The notes under the pieces: model-generated
What the model was told of the DNA's origin: nothing
The model's database searches: none
Seen by the model: only the letters and a program-made list of their open reading frames with translations
Assembly: GCF_958405895.1 (NCBI RefSeq)
Contig: NZ_CATZAR010000019.1
Source of the DNA: Ralstonia thomasii
GTDB lineage: Bacteria > Pseudomonadota > Gammaproteobacteria > Burkholderiales > Burkholderiaceae
DNA: 64,000 bases
Direction: 5' to 3' (one strand)
Shown here: positions 1 through 9,500 of the stretch, piece after piece
Position numbering within the stretch: the stretch's first letter is position 1
Layout of the letters: every line of letters begins with the position of its first letter
Made by a program: the position numbers and the translations under genes

Positions 1-233
1 ACAGCCTGCGCCTGCCCTTTGCCCGCAACGGCGCAGACGACCACCCCGCGCACGAGCACGACGCCATCGTGCAGGCCATTGCAGCGGGCGATGTCGCCGC
101 CAGCGCAGAGGCCATGCGCGCGCATCTGCTGTCGGCCGCGCGCCGCAGCGGCATCGACTTGACTGCGCCGCCTGCCACGCCCGAACCCATGCAGCACGAA
201 CCTGTTTCCTTCCGCCTCGCCTCGATTTCCTGA
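1..233 (+). CDS. GntR-family regulator, C-terminal end of FCD domain (partial)
   Basis: The frame opening at base 3 runs into the window from the left and ends with TGA at 231-233, giving the last 76 residues of a protein. It contains a His-Asp-Ala-Ile...Ala-Ile...Gly-Asp...Met-Arg-Ala-His-Leu pattern, which is the last helix pair of the FCD ligand-binding domain found in GntR/FadR-type repressors. The DNA-binding domain lies outside the window. It ends 27 bases before an amino-acid ABC operon on the same strand, so it may be the operon's local regulator; that is inference from position. The last 25 residues or so are a Pro-rich tail. Confidence 0.75.
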   Translation, partial: SLRLPFARNGADDHPAHEHDAIVQAIAAGDVAASAEAMRAHLLSAARRSGIDLTAPPATPEPMQHEPVSFRLASIS

Positions 234-260
234 TCCTGAATTTCCTGAAGGAGTTTTTGA

Positions 261-1088
261 ATGACCCGCATCACTGCCCGCCACGCTTCGCGCCACACCT
301 CGCGTCGCCTCTTCCTTCACGCCGTCATGGCGGCCAGCGCTGTTGCAGCGTTGCTGCCTGGCCACCAGGCCCATGCCGATGCACTGGCCAACATCCAGAA
401 AGCCGGCGTGATCCGCGTGGCCATCCCGAACGACTTCCCGCCGTTCGGCTCGCTGGGGCCAGACCTCAAGCTGCAGGGCTATGACATCGACATGGCCAAC
501 CTCGTCGCCAAGGAACTCGGCGTCAAGGCAGAGCTGGTGCCCGTGACCAGCACCAACCGCATTCCGTTCCTGACCACGGGCAAGGTGGATGTCGTCATCT
601 CCAGCCTGGGTAAGAACGCCGAGCGCGCCAAGGTGATCGACTTCACGCAGGCGTATGCGCCGTTCCCCAAGAGCGTGTACGGGCCGAAGGATGTGTCGAT
701 CAAGGGGCCGGCAGATCTGGCCGGCAAGACGATTGGCGTGACGCGCGGCTCGACTGAAGATCTGGCGCTCTCGGCCGTGGCACCGGCGTCGGCCACTATC
801 AAGCGCTATGAAGACAACAACGCCACCGCGCAGAGCTACCTGATCGGCCAGGTGCAGTTGGTGACGGTGGGCAACATCGTGGCCAACGCGGTGAACGAGC
901 GCACGAAGCTGCGCCAGCTCGACCTGAAGTTCCCCGTGGAAGACACGCCTTGCTATGTGGGTGTGGCCAAGGGCGAGCCCGCGCTGCTGGACAAGGTGAA
1001 CACCGTCATCACCAAGCTGAAGACGGATGGCCGCCTGAACGATCTGTCGCAGCGCTGGATCAAGATGCCGCTGCCCACCAAGCTGTAA
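261..1088 (+). CDS. Amino-acid ABC transporter, periplasmic substrate-binding protein
   Basis: A 275-residue family 3 extracellular solute-binding protein (type 2 periplasmic-binding fold). The N-terminus has a basic stretch with a twin-Arg pattern (SRRLFL), a hydrophobic segment and a likely cleavage after AHA, so it is exported. The mature part starts IQKAGVIRVAIPNDFPPFG and has the typical GYDIDMA motif, both hallmarks of polar amino-acid binders. The start is preceded by AAGGAG. It is followed by two permeases and an ATPase on the same strand, which form one importer. The substrate cannot be read from the sequence; amino-acid class is well supported, the exact ligand is not. Confidence 0.93.
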   Translation: MTRITARHASRHTSRRLFLHAVMAASAVAALLPGHQAHADALANIQKAGVIRVAIPNDFPPFGSLGPDLKLQGYDIDMANLVAKELGVKAELVPVTSTNRIPFLTTGKVDVVISSLGKNAERAKVIDFTQAYAPFPKSVYGPKDVSIKGPADLAGKTIGVTRGSTEDLALSAVAPASATIKRYEDNNATAQSYLIGQVQLVTVGNIVANAVNERTKLRQLDLKFPVEDTPCYVGVAKGEPALLDKVNTVITKLKTDGRLNDLSQRWIKMPLPTKL

Positions 1089-1155
1089 GCACACGCACGC
1101 CTTCGCAACACAGGCCCGGCGCCCACGTTGGTGTGCCGGGCCACGGATGACCTCC

Positions 1156-1890
1156 ATGGCTTATCAATTCGACTTTGGCGCTGTCTTCAGTTACAGCGGC
1201 CAGCTCGCGCAGGGCGCGGCATTCACGCTCGCGCTCACGGCGGCGGGCGCGGTGCTCGGTGGCGCCATCGGCATTGTCGGGGGCGTGTGCCGCGCCTGGC
1301 GCATCGCCCCGTTCCATGCGCTGTTCAAGGTGTATGTGGAGGGCATTCGCAACACGCCGTTCCTCGTGCAGTTGATGTTCGTGTTCTTCGGCCTGCCCTC
1401 GCTGGGCGTGCAGATCAACGAATGGCAGGCGGCGCTGCTCACGGCGGTGGTCAACCTGGGCGCGTACATCACAGAGATAGTGCGCGCAGGCATTCAAGAA
1501 ACACCGCGCGGCCAACTGGAAGCGGCCAACGCGCTGGCAATGAGCCGCTGGGCCATCTTCCGGCACGTGGTGCTGCGGCCCGCGTTGCAGAAGGTGTGGC
1601 CGGCGCTGAGCAGCCAGATCGTGATCGTGATGCTGGGCACGTCGGTCGTCTCGCAGATTGCCGCCCAGGATCTGACCTTTGCGGCCAACTTCATCCAGTC
1701 GCGCAACTTCCGCGCGTTTGAAACCTACCTGGTGGTGACGGCGCTGTACTTTGCGCTGGCGTTGTTGCTGCGTCAGCTGCTGGCTTGGATCGGGCAGCGC
1801 TTTGTCGTGGGGCGCCGCGCGCCTGCGGCGTCCGCTGCACCACTCGCTGCCACTGCCACCGCAGCCGCCTCCGTTGGAGACGCAGCATGA
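1156..1890 (+). CDS. Amino-acid ABC transporter permease 1
   Basis: Inner-membrane permease of the HisM/GlnP type, about 244 residues. Several hydrophobic helices are visible, together with the EAA cytoplasmic loop (RGQLEAANALAMSRWAIFRHVVLRPAL) that docks on the ATPase, and the family signature RNTPFLVQLMFVFFGLP. The start at 1156 (MAYQFDFG) fits homologues best; an in-frame ATG at 1147 would add three residues. The C-terminus is a low-complexity Ala-rich tail. The stop overlaps the next permease by an ATGA junction, a sign of translational coupling within the importer operon. Confidence 0.92.
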   Translation: MAYQFDFGAVFSYSGQLAQGAAFTLALTAAGAVLGGAIGIVGGVCRAWRIAPFHALFKVYVEGIRNTPFLVQLMFVFFGLPSLGVQINEWQAALLTAVVNLGAYITEIVRAGIQETPRGQLEAANALAMSRWAIFRHVVLRPALQKVWPALSSQIVIVMLGTSVVSQIAAQDLTFAANFIQSRNFRAFETYLVVTALYFALALLLRQLLAWIGQRFVVGRRAPAASAAPLAATATAAASVGDAA

Positions 1891-2526
1891 TCGCCGACAT
1901 CCCTCTGTTGCCCATTCTCCTCAAGCTGGGCGAGGGCCTGCTTGCCACGCTCATGCTGTCGCTCATGGCCTTTGCGCTGGGCGGCACGGCCGGCCTGGTG
2001 GTGCTGTTTGCCCGTGTGTGGCGCAACGCCACGCTTCAGCGCGTGAGCAAGGCGTACATCCAGCTCTTCCAGAACACGCCGCTGCTCATGCAGATGTTCA
2101 TCGTGTTCTTTGGTGCGTCCATGGCGGGGTTCGAGATGTCGCCGTGGACGGCCGCCGCCATCGGCCTGACGCTGTACACCAGCGCCTATCTGGCCGAGGT
2201 GTGGCGCGGCTGTGTCGAGGCCATTCCGCGCGGGCAGTGGGAAGCGTCTTCCAGCCTGGCGATGGGCTACTTCCAGCAGATGCGCCACGTGGTGCTGCCG
2301 CAGGCGGTGCGCCTGTCGATTGCACCCACGGTCGGGTTCTCCGTGCAGATTGTCAAGGGCACGGCGGTGGCCTCCATCATCGGGTTTGAAGACCTGTCCA
2401 AGCTGGGTTCGGTGCTGGCCAATGCCACCTTCCAGCCATTCCTTATCTACGGGCTGGTGGCCATTGGGTATTTCGCGCTGTGCTGGCCGCTGTCTCTTTA
2501 CGCCTCTCATCTGGAAAAGAAGCTCT

Positions 2527-2540
<14 letters not shown>
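1887..2540 (+). CDS. Amino-acid ABC transporter permease 2
   Basis: Second HisM/GlnP-type inner-membrane permease, 217 residues, which would pair with the preceding one to form the heterodimeric channel. It carries the QNTPLLMQMFIVFFG signature and an EAA loop (RGQWEASSSLAMGYFQQMRHVVLPQA). The start ATG at 1887 overlaps the upstream TGA in an ATGA arrangement; the frame is open further upstream but that stretch only mirrors the previous gene. Its 3' end overlaps the ATPase gene by 14 bases, so the four genes are tightly packed in one transcription unit. Confidence 0.92.
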
Positions 2541-3264
<724 letters not shown>

Positions 3265-3347
3265 GGCGCAGGGCATAGGCAGGCATCCGGGCGGCCTCGC
3301 CTCTGCCATAATTCGCGCACTCCCCTGCAACGCATTCGCGTCTTCCC

Positions 3348-4286
3348 ATGGTTGTCCGCCCCCATTTGCACTGGTTCCGCATGCTGCTCGCATGGCGCGG
3401 GTCGGTGTTGCCGCAGCTTCTGCCGCGCCTGTTCCTGATCTTCTTCGTGTCGTTGGTGGCCATCGCGGTGCATGCGCACCTGCTGCCCGTCTCCGTCAAC
3501 CTGAGCACGACGCCGTTCTCGCTCGTCGGTATTGCGCTGGCGGTGTTCCTGGGCTTTCGCAACAACGCCAGCTACGACCGCTACTGGGAGGCCCGCAAGC
3601 TCTGGGGTCAGTTACTCAACACGGCGCGTTCGCTCACGCGTCAGGCGCTGACGTTGCCGCGCGGTGAAGGCCTGAACGCTGCCGCAGCGGATGCAGACGT
3701 GCGTGAGTTCGCACAGGTGCTGGGCGCGCTGCCGCACGCGCTGCGCCACCAGTTGCGCCACACCGATGCGCGCGAAGACCTCGCCACCCGGCTGCCCGCA
3801 GCGTTGCTCGAACGCGTGATGGCCGCGCGCTACCGGCCCATCGTCATCGTGCAGTGGCTGGGTGAATGGGTGCAGCGTCGCGCGCAAGCCGGTGCGCTCG
3901 ATGGGTACGCCGCCCTGGCGTTCGACCGCAACCTCAACGAGTTGTCGAACAGCATCGGCGGGTGCGAGCGCATTGCGGGCACGCCGCTGCCGTTTGCTTA
4001 CTCGGTCATGATCCACCGCACGGTGTACTTCTTCTGCGCGGCACTGCCGTTTGGGCTGGTGGAAAGCATCGGCAGTTTCACGCCCGTGTTTGCGGTGTTC
4101 GTGGCGTACACCTTCATGGCGCACGAGGCCATCGCCTCGCAGCTCGAAGACCCGTTCGGCACGGAAGACAACGACCTCGCGCTCAACGCGCTGTCCAACA
4201 CGATTGAAGATGCGGTGCTCGACATCCTTGGCGAGCCGAGCCCGCTGCCGCGTGCGGGCGTGCGGCGTGGGGTGATCTTCGATTGA
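3348..4286 (+). CDS. Bestrophin-like (UPF0187/YneE family) anion channel
   Basis: A 312-residue integral membrane protein. The N-terminal part has a long hydrophobic helix (LFLIFFVSLVAIAVHAHLL), then the motif FRNNASYDRYWEARKLWGQL, which is diagnostic of bacterial bestrophin homologues. The second half has helices around 220-260 with the family's PFGLVESIGSFTPVF and EDPFGTEDNDL stretches. Bacterial members form pentameric channels; the ion carried here is unknown. It is a single gene, convergent with the next one. Confidence 0.88.
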   Translation: MVVRPHLHWFRMLLAWRGSVLPQLLPRLFLIFFVSLVAIAVHAHLLPVSVNLSTTPFSLVGIALAVFLGFRNNASYDRYWEARKLWGQLLNTARSLTRQALTLPRGEGLNAAAADADVREFAQVLGALPHALRHQLRHTDAREDLATRLPAALLERVMAARYRPIVIVQWLGEWVQRRAQAGALDGYAALAFDRNLNELSNSIGGCERIAGTPLPFAYSVMIHRTVYFFCAALPFGLVESIGSFTPVFAVFVAYTFMAHEAIASQLEDPFGTEDNDLALNALSNTIEDAVLDILGEPSPLPRAGVRRGVIFD

Positions 4287-4308
4287 TGCCGCGGTTGCGG
4301 CGCAGCGC

Positions 4309-4980
4309 TTAAAGGGCCATCGCCAGCGGCTGCGCCCACCGCTCCAGCGGGGCGGTGCTGCCGTGCACCGAACCGCTGGCCGAATCTGCGTTGCCCGCCA
4401 GCAGGGCACCCAGCTCCACCCCGAACAGGCTTGCGCACGTTTCATTCAGCGTGCGCGCGTTGCGGAGGCCGGCCCGCCGGGCCAGCGCGTGCAGCGCTTC
4501 AGCTTCGGGCTCGTCATTGCCGCACGTGTGCGCCAGCCGGTACAGCGCCCAGGCGGCGCGTTGCTCGCGCACCAGCGCATGCAGTGCTTCCCCTTCCGCA
4601 AACAGACGCGCACGCACCTGGCGCGGGCAGGCCTGCCAGCAGTGGCTCAGCAGCGCGGCGTTCCACGCCTGCACGGGGTGTTCGAACACCAGCGTGGCGA
4701 ATGCGCGCGCCCAGGGCTTGTCATGCTGGATGGCGGCCATGCGCGGGCAGCCGGCGTCGGGCACGGCCTTGAACGTGATGGCGCACGGCTGCCACAGGGT
4801 GCCCGGAATCTCGCAACCGAAATGCGCGAAGGCGGGCACCACGAACGGATTGCCCGGGCGCACTTCGCGCCGGCCGTTGGCATCGCGCAGGCATACGGTG
4901 CCCTGCTCGGACTGCACGCGCACCGCAAACGGAAAGCGCAGGCGCGAGAGACGGACGTGGGCGCGGCTGATGAGTGGCAT
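4309..4980 (-). CDS. Uncharacterised protein, possible cupin-like/AraC-like regulator
   Basis: A 223-residue protein that I do not recognise with certainty. The first 90 residues or so look beta-rich and cupin-like, as in an AraC sensor domain (EVRPGNPFVVPAFAHFGCEIPGTLWQP). The last 60 residues contain LHALARRAGLRNARTLNETCASLFGVELGALL, which resembles a first helix-turn-helix followed by the F(G)..P-type turn of AraC regulators, but the second recognition helix looks missing or degenerate. It lies convergent to the channel gene and upstream of nothing obvious. It could be a divergent regulator or a protein that has lost DNA binding. Confidence 0.5.
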   Translation of the reverse strand: MPLISRAHVRLSRLRFPFAVRVQSEQGTVCLRDANGRREVRPGNPFVVPAFAHFGCEIPGTLWQPCAITFKAVPDAGCPRMAAIQHDKPWARAFATLVFEHPVQAWNAALLSHCWQACPRQVRARLFAEGEALHALVREQRAAWALYRLAHTCGNDEPEAEALHALARRAGLRNARTLNETCASLFGVELGALLAGNADSASGSVHGSTAPLERWAQPLAMAL

Positions 4981-5082
4981 GGCTAACCGATAAGGCGGCG
5001 GATGAAGCGCGACTGTTGCAGGATTCTATGTCTGTGCGCAACAGGGGCAATGTCGCCCGGGTGACAGAGTCGGGCGCGGCGC

Positions 5083-5781
5083 TTACAGCTCCGACAGGCC
5101 GAAGAGCCGCAGCCGCTCGAGGTCGGTCACGCGAATGGTCTGGTATGACAGCGCGATCATTCCGCCTTCGGCCAGCCGTTGCAGCGCGCGGTTCACGCGC
5201 TGGCGCGACAGCCCCGTCAGCAGCCCGATCTCTTCCTGCGACAGCTCCAGCACGGTGCTCGTGCGCGGGTACAGGGCAGGGTGGAACAGCTGCGCAATCG
5301 CTTGCGCCACGCGCGCATCGGCGCTCAGCAGGCGGTCGTTTTGCACGGTGGCAATGAACTGACCCATGCGTTCGTTGAGCTGGCGCACCACAAAGCTGGC
5401 AAACGGCAAGCTCTGCGCGAGCAGCGTATTGAACACGGGTTCGGGCACCAGCAGCACGTGCGAGGCGCGAATGGCGATCACGTCATAGCGGCGGTCTTCG
5501 CGCTTGATGACGCTGCCCTCGCCGCACCAGCCGCCCGCAGGCACGCCGGAGAACGTGCAGCCCCGCCCGTCGGAGGTGTACACGGCCAGCTTGATGAGGC
5601 CGGTGTCCACGCCGATCCAGTAGCGGGACGGTTCGCCGCGGCGCGCAATGAAGGCGCCGGGCTCGAAGGCCTGCAGCAGGGTTTCTCGCGCGGCCAGGGC
5701 CTGGTGTTCAGGCGCAAGCGCGGTGAACCACGCATGGCCTTGCAGTTGCGTGGCGGGCGTCGGAGCACGGGGTGTCGTCAT
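5083..5781 (-). CDS. Crp/Fnr-family transcriptional regulator
   Basis: A 232-residue cytoplasmic regulator. The N-terminal cyclic-nucleotide-binding-like beta barrel spans roughly residues 15-130 (RRGEPSRYWIGVDTGLIKLAV, CGEGSVI); the C-terminal winged helix has the Crp helix-turn-helix LSQEEIGLLTGLSRQRVNRALQRL. No Cys cluster for an Fnr-type iron-sulfur centre is present, and the Arg/Ser pair of a strict cAMP pocket is not obvious, so the effector is unknown. The start at 5781 (MTTPRAPTP) fits the domain; the open frame runs 37 codons further upstream. It is divergent from the acyl-CoA synthetase, a likely target by position. Confidence 0.85.
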   Translation of the reverse strand: MTTPRAPTPATQLQGHAWFTALAPEHQALAARETLLQAFEPGAFIARRGEPSRYWIGVDTGLIKLAVYTSDGRGCTFSGVPAGGWCGEGSVIKREDRRYDVIAIRASHVLLVPEPVFNTLLAQSLPFASFVVRQLNERMGQFIATVQNDRLLSADARVAQAIAQLFHPALYPRTSTVLELSQEEIGLLTGLSRQRVNRALQRLAEGGMIALSYQTIRVTDLERLRLFGLSEL

Positions 5782-5974
5782 GGCAGGCGAAGGCACACGG
5801 TCAAGGGTCGCGGGGGCGCGTGGGGCTCTGCCTTCGCTTTGTAAGAAACCCGTCAGTCTCGGGGTGACGCGGGTTTCCGGGCGGTTTGTCACTCAGGTGA
5901 CAGAGTGCGGGAGCCGGCCGATGATAGCGTTGCCCAACAAAAAGCAACAGCGCCCGGCGCACGGAGACACAGCA

Positions 5975-7609
5975 ATGCCCACGGATTTTGATAGCGGTCT
6001 GGCCCGCAACGCGGCCAACTTCGTCCCGCTCACACCCATCGAGTTTCTTGCCCGCGCGGCGGATGTGTATGGCGACCGCCTGGCCATCGTGCACGGGCCG
6101 GTGCGCCAGAACTGGCGCGACACCTATGAGCGCGCGCGGCGCCTGGCCAGTGCGCTGTCGCTGGCGGGCGTCGGCCGTGGCGACACGGTGGCGGCGCTCC
6201 TGCCCAACACGCCTGCCATGGTGGAGGCGCACTTCGGGGTGCCGATGGCGGGCGGCGTGCTCAACGCGCTGAACATCCGTCTGGATGCCGCCAACCTCAT
6301 CTTCATGCTGCGCCATGGCGAAGCCCGCGTGCTGCTGGCCGACACCGAGTTTGCCGACCTGGCCCGCCAGATGGCGCTGGAGATTCCCGGCCTGAAAGTG
6401 ATTGCCGTGAACGATGCCCTGGGCCCGCAGGCCGAGCCGTTTGGCGACACCGATTACGAAACGTTCCTGGCCTCGGGCGACCCGCACTACGCCTGGCAGT
6501 TGCCGGCCGACGAGTGGGACGCCATTGCGCTGAACTACACCTCGGGCACCACGGGCGACCCGAAGGGCGTGGTCTATCACCATCGCGGCGCGGCCATCAA
6601 CGCGGTGTCGAACATCCTGGAGTGGGATCTGCCCAAGCATCCCGTCTATCTCTGGACGCTGCCGATGTTCCACTGCAACGGCTGGTGCTTCCCATGGACG
6701 ATCGCGGCGCGCGCGGGCGTGAATGTCTGCCTGCGCAAGTTCGAGCCGAAACTGGTGTTCGACCTCATGCGCGACGAGGGCGTAACGCACTACTGCGCAG
6801 CGCCCATCGTGCACACCGCGCTGGTGAACGCGCCACCCTCTTGGCGCGAGGGCCTGCGCGGGCCGGTGCGCGGCATGGTGGCGGGTGCGCCGCCGCCAGC
6901 GGCCGTGCTGGCGCAGATGGAAGCCATGGGCTTTGAGCTGACGCACGTCTACGGCCTGACCGAGGTGTACGGCCCTGCAGCCGTCTGCGCCGAGCAGGAC
7001 GAATGGCTTACGCTGCCCGAGCACGACCGGGCGACGATGAAGGCGCGCCAGGGCGTGCGGTACCACCTGCAATCGCAAGTGGCGGTGCTCAACCCCGAGA
7101 CCATGCAGCCTGTGCCGGCCGATGGCGAGACCATTGGCGAAATCATGTTCCGCGGCAACATCTGCATGAAGGGCTATCTCAAGAACGAGAAGGCCACGCG
7201 CGAGGCCTTTGCCGGCGGCTGGTTCCACACCGGCGACCTGGGCGTCTGCATGCCCGACGGCTACATCAAGATCAAGGACCGCAGCAAGGACATCATCATC
7301 TCCGGCGGCGAGAACATCTCAAGCGTGGAAGTGGAGGACGCGCTGTATCGGCACCCGGCCGTGCTGGCTGCCGCCGTGGTTGCCCAGCCGGATGCCAAGT
7401 GGGGCGAAACGCCCTGCGCCTTCGTTGAACTCAAGGACGGCGCCACCGCCACCGCAGAAGACCTGATCGCACATTGCAAGACGTTGCTGGCCGGCTTCAA
7501 GGTGCCCAAGGCAGTGTTCTTCGGGCCGCTGCCCAAGACGTCGACGGGCAAGATCCAGAAATACGAGCTGCGCCGCAAGGTGAAGTCGACTTCGGCGATT
7601 GATGTGTGA
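5975..7609 (+). CDS. Acyl-CoA synthetase (AMP-forming, fatty-acid/short-chain acid ligase)
   Basis: A 544-residue member of the adenylate-forming (ANL) superfamily, which activates a carboxylic acid to acyl-AMP and then acyl-CoA. It shows the P-loop YTSGTTGDPKGV, the A5 motif YGLTEVYGP, the A7/A8 stretch GWFHTGDLG...IKDRSKDIIISGGENIS, and the C-terminal catalytic lysine in PKTSTGKIQKYELR. The overall pattern matches the medium/long-chain AlkK or DmdB-like group more than acetyl-CoA synthetase. The start at 5975 has GGAGA nearby and matches homologues (MPTDFDSGL); the frame is open far upstream only because of high GC. A strong terminator follows. Confidence 0.92.
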   Translation: MPTDFDSGLARNAANFVPLTPIEFLARAADVYGDRLAIVHGPVRQNWRDTYERARRLASALSLAGVGRGDTVAALLPNTPAMVEAHFGVPMAGGVLNALNIRLDAANLIFMLRHGEARVLLADTEFADLARQMALEIPGLKVIAVNDALGPQAEPFGDTDYETFLASGDPHYAWQLPADEWDAIALNYTSGTTGDPKGVVYHHRGAAINAVSNILEWDLPKHPVYLWTLPMFHCNGWCFPWTIAARAGVNVCLRKFEPKLVFDLMRDEGVTHYCAAPIVHTALVNAPPSWREGLRGPVRGMVAGAPPPAAVLAQMEAMGFELTHVYGLTEVYGPAAVCAEQDEWLTLPEHDRATMKARQGVRYHLQSQVAVLNPETMQPVPADGETIGEIMFRGNICMKGYLKNEKATREAFAGGWFHTGDLGVCMPDGYIKIKDRSKDIIISGGENISSVEVEDALYRHPAVLAAAVVAQPDAKWGETPCAFVELKDGATATAEDLIAHCKTLLAGFKVPKAVFFGPLPKTSTGKIQKYELRRKVKSTSAIDV

Positions 7610-7651
7610 GGCTGGCCGGGGCTGCCGCGTGGGACCCCCGCAATAAAACAG

Positions 7652-7677
7652 AGCCCCTCGCCATCGCGAGGGGCTTT
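7652..7677. terminator. Rho-independent terminator between convergent genes
   Basis: A perfect 10-bp stem (AGCCCCTCGC with GCGAGGGGCT) and a 4-base loop, followed by TTT on the plus strand and preceded by an A-rich stretch (AATAAAAC), so it can work in both directions. It lies between the acyl-CoA synthetase and the convergent lipoprotein gene. Confidence 0.85.
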
Positions 7678-7717
7678 GCATTCCTGCAGACCGATTCAGC
7701 TCAGCTCAACTACAACC

Positions 7718-9286
7718 TCACGGCACCGCCACAATCGCCATCCCGCGCGGGATGTTGCCGGTGGCGGCTGACCCGCTTGCCACGGCGGTCAGCTTGCCGG
7801 TGGTGCTGTCGATGCTGTATGCGCTGACGCTGTTGTCCACGGCGCTGACCACATAGGCGAAGGTGCCGGCGGGGTTGACGAGCACGGTCACGGGCGCGTT
7901 GCCGGTGGGTGTGGTGGCGACCGCTGTCAGGGCGCCGTTGGACGGGTTGATGCTGAAGACGCTGACCGTGTTGGCCAGCACGTTGGTCACGTACATGAAG
8001 CCGCCCGACGGTGCGATGGCGATGTAGTACGGGTTGGTGCCTGCCGCCACCGGCGTGCCCGATGCGGTGAGCGCCCCGGTGTTGCTGATGCTGTAGACGT
8101 TGATGGTGTTGTCTGCGGCGTTGGTCACGTAGGCGTAGGTGCCCGCCGAGTTGACCGCGATGAACTGCGGCGTGTTGCCCGTGTTGACCGTGGTGCCCAC
8201 CTGCGTGAGTGCGCCCGTTGTGTTGTTGACGGCAAACGCCATGGCCGTGCCCGGCGTGGCGCCGCTGTTGGCGTTGACCACGTAGGCGAAGGTGCCTGCG
8301 CTGTTGATGGCGACCGTGTACGGGTTGGCCCCGGCGGTGATGGGCGCGAGCGCGGTCAGTGCACCGGTGCCCGTGTTGACGGAGAACGCCGACAGCGTGT
8401 TGTCTCCATAGTTGGTCGTGTATGCGAACTTGCCGTTGGGCGTGCGCGCAATGCTGTAGGGCTGTATGCCCGTGGGCGTGGCCGAGCCGACTACCGTGAG
8501 CAGTCCGGTATCGGCATTGATGGAGAGCGTGGTGACGGTGTTGGCGTTGGCGTTGGCCACGTAGACGAACTTGCCCGCCGGGTCGATGGTCAGCGACAGC
8601 GGCCCTGCTCCCACCGCCACTGCCGTGCCGACTGCGGTGGGCATGCCGGTGGTCGCATCCAGCGTGAAGGCCGAGATGGTGCCGTCGTTCGAGTTGACCG
8701 CATAGCCGAACAGGGGCTTGGGCGTGCAGGCCACCGCAATGGTGGTCACGTTGCTGGTGCCCACGGTGCCGCTGCCGTTGGTGACGGTGCAGTTCTCACC
8801 CGAAGGCCGCGTTCCGACCGTCGCTGCATAAGGCTTGCCCTGCGCGAGCTTGGTGGGGAAGTTGAAGCTGCCGTTGGCGTTGACGACAACCGCATCGCCG
8901 CCGTTGTCCAGCAGCGTGACGGACTTGCCGCTGGTCAGCCCGCTGACGGTACCGCCCACGGAATAGGTCGCCGGCGCTGGCGCAGGTGTGGGCGCCGGCG
9001 TTGGTGTGGGCGCAGGTGATGGCGATGGCGTCGGTTTGGGCGCCGGTGTGGGCGCGGGTGACGGGGTGGGGGCTGGCGTGTTGTTGTTCGTCGGTGGGGT
9101 CGTGGTACCGGCATCTTCGCCGCCACCGCAGGCACTGAGCCCCAGCGACAGCGCGGCGGCCATCACCAGCGCGGCGCCGTGCATGCCGCGTGCGTGTCGG
9201 AGGGCGTCGGGCGGAATCGGTGCCGGTGTGGGTTGTGTGTATGCGCTGCTGCTGCGTTGCGCTTTGGCGATTAAAAGCTCGGCCAT
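7718..9286 (-). CDS. YncE-like beta-propeller lipoprotein with Pro-rich linker
   Basis: About 522 residues. A lipoprotein signal (MAAALSLGLSAC|GGGED) is followed by a roughly 60-residue linker made of Thr/Ser/Ala-Pro repeats, then a small beta-sandwich-like segment (TYSVGGTVSGLTSGKSVTLLDNG) and seven or so copies of a unit like P..IAI...G.FAYVTN...NTVSVFSI....GALT, the blade of a YncE/lactonase-type propeller. It is therefore probably an outer-membrane-anchored surface or periplasmic protein. The start is uncertain: 9286 is taken because it keeps a long N-region, but the ATG at 9184 would place the lipobox nearer the N-terminus, as is usual. The function is unknown; such propellers often bind proteins or ligands. 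Confidence 0.8.
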   Translation of the reverse strand: MAELLIAKAQRSSSAYTQPTPAPIPPDALRHARGMHGAALVMAAALSLGLSACGGGEDAGTTTPPTNNNTPAPTPSPAPTPAPKPTPSPSPAPTPTPAPTPAPAPATYSVGGTVSGLTSGKSVTLLDNGGDAVVVNANGSFNFPTKLAQGKPYAATVGTRPSGENCTVTNGSGTVGTSNVTTIAVACTPKPLFGYAVNSNDGTISAFTLDATTGMPTAVGTAVAVGAGPLSLTIDPAGKFVYVANANANTVTTLSINADTGLLTVVGSATPTGIQPYSIARTPNGKFAYTTNYGDNTLSAFSVNTGTGALTALAPITAGANPYTVAINSAGTFAYVVNANSGATPGTAMAFAVNNTTGALTQVGTTVNTGNTPQFIAVNSAGTYAYVTNAADNTINVYSISNTGALTASGTPVAAGTNPYYIAIAPSGGFMYVTNVLANTVSVFSINPSNGALTAVATTPTGNAPVTVLVNPAGTFAYVVSAVDNSVSAYSIDSTTGKLTAVASGSAATGNIPRGMAIVAVP

Positions 9287-9500
9287 GGCTCCCCCCGTTC
9301 CGGTTGTCGCGGTTTGTAGATTTGTTGACTCGCGTTTCCCGAAGCATAGGTACCTGGGCACATGCCGACATAGGCCAATTGACGGACAAAGCCCTCGGCT
9401 TCATGGACGGAGGCGGCACTGTAGGTCGTGTGCGTGTGATTGGCGCGATACTGGCCGCTTACGTTTGCTTCTTGCCTACACGCTGATCGCCTTGCCAGCC

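Noticed and set aside
5801..7228. 475-residue open frame opposite the acyl-CoA synthetase
   Set aside because: Antisense shadow; all catalytic motifs are on the plus strand.
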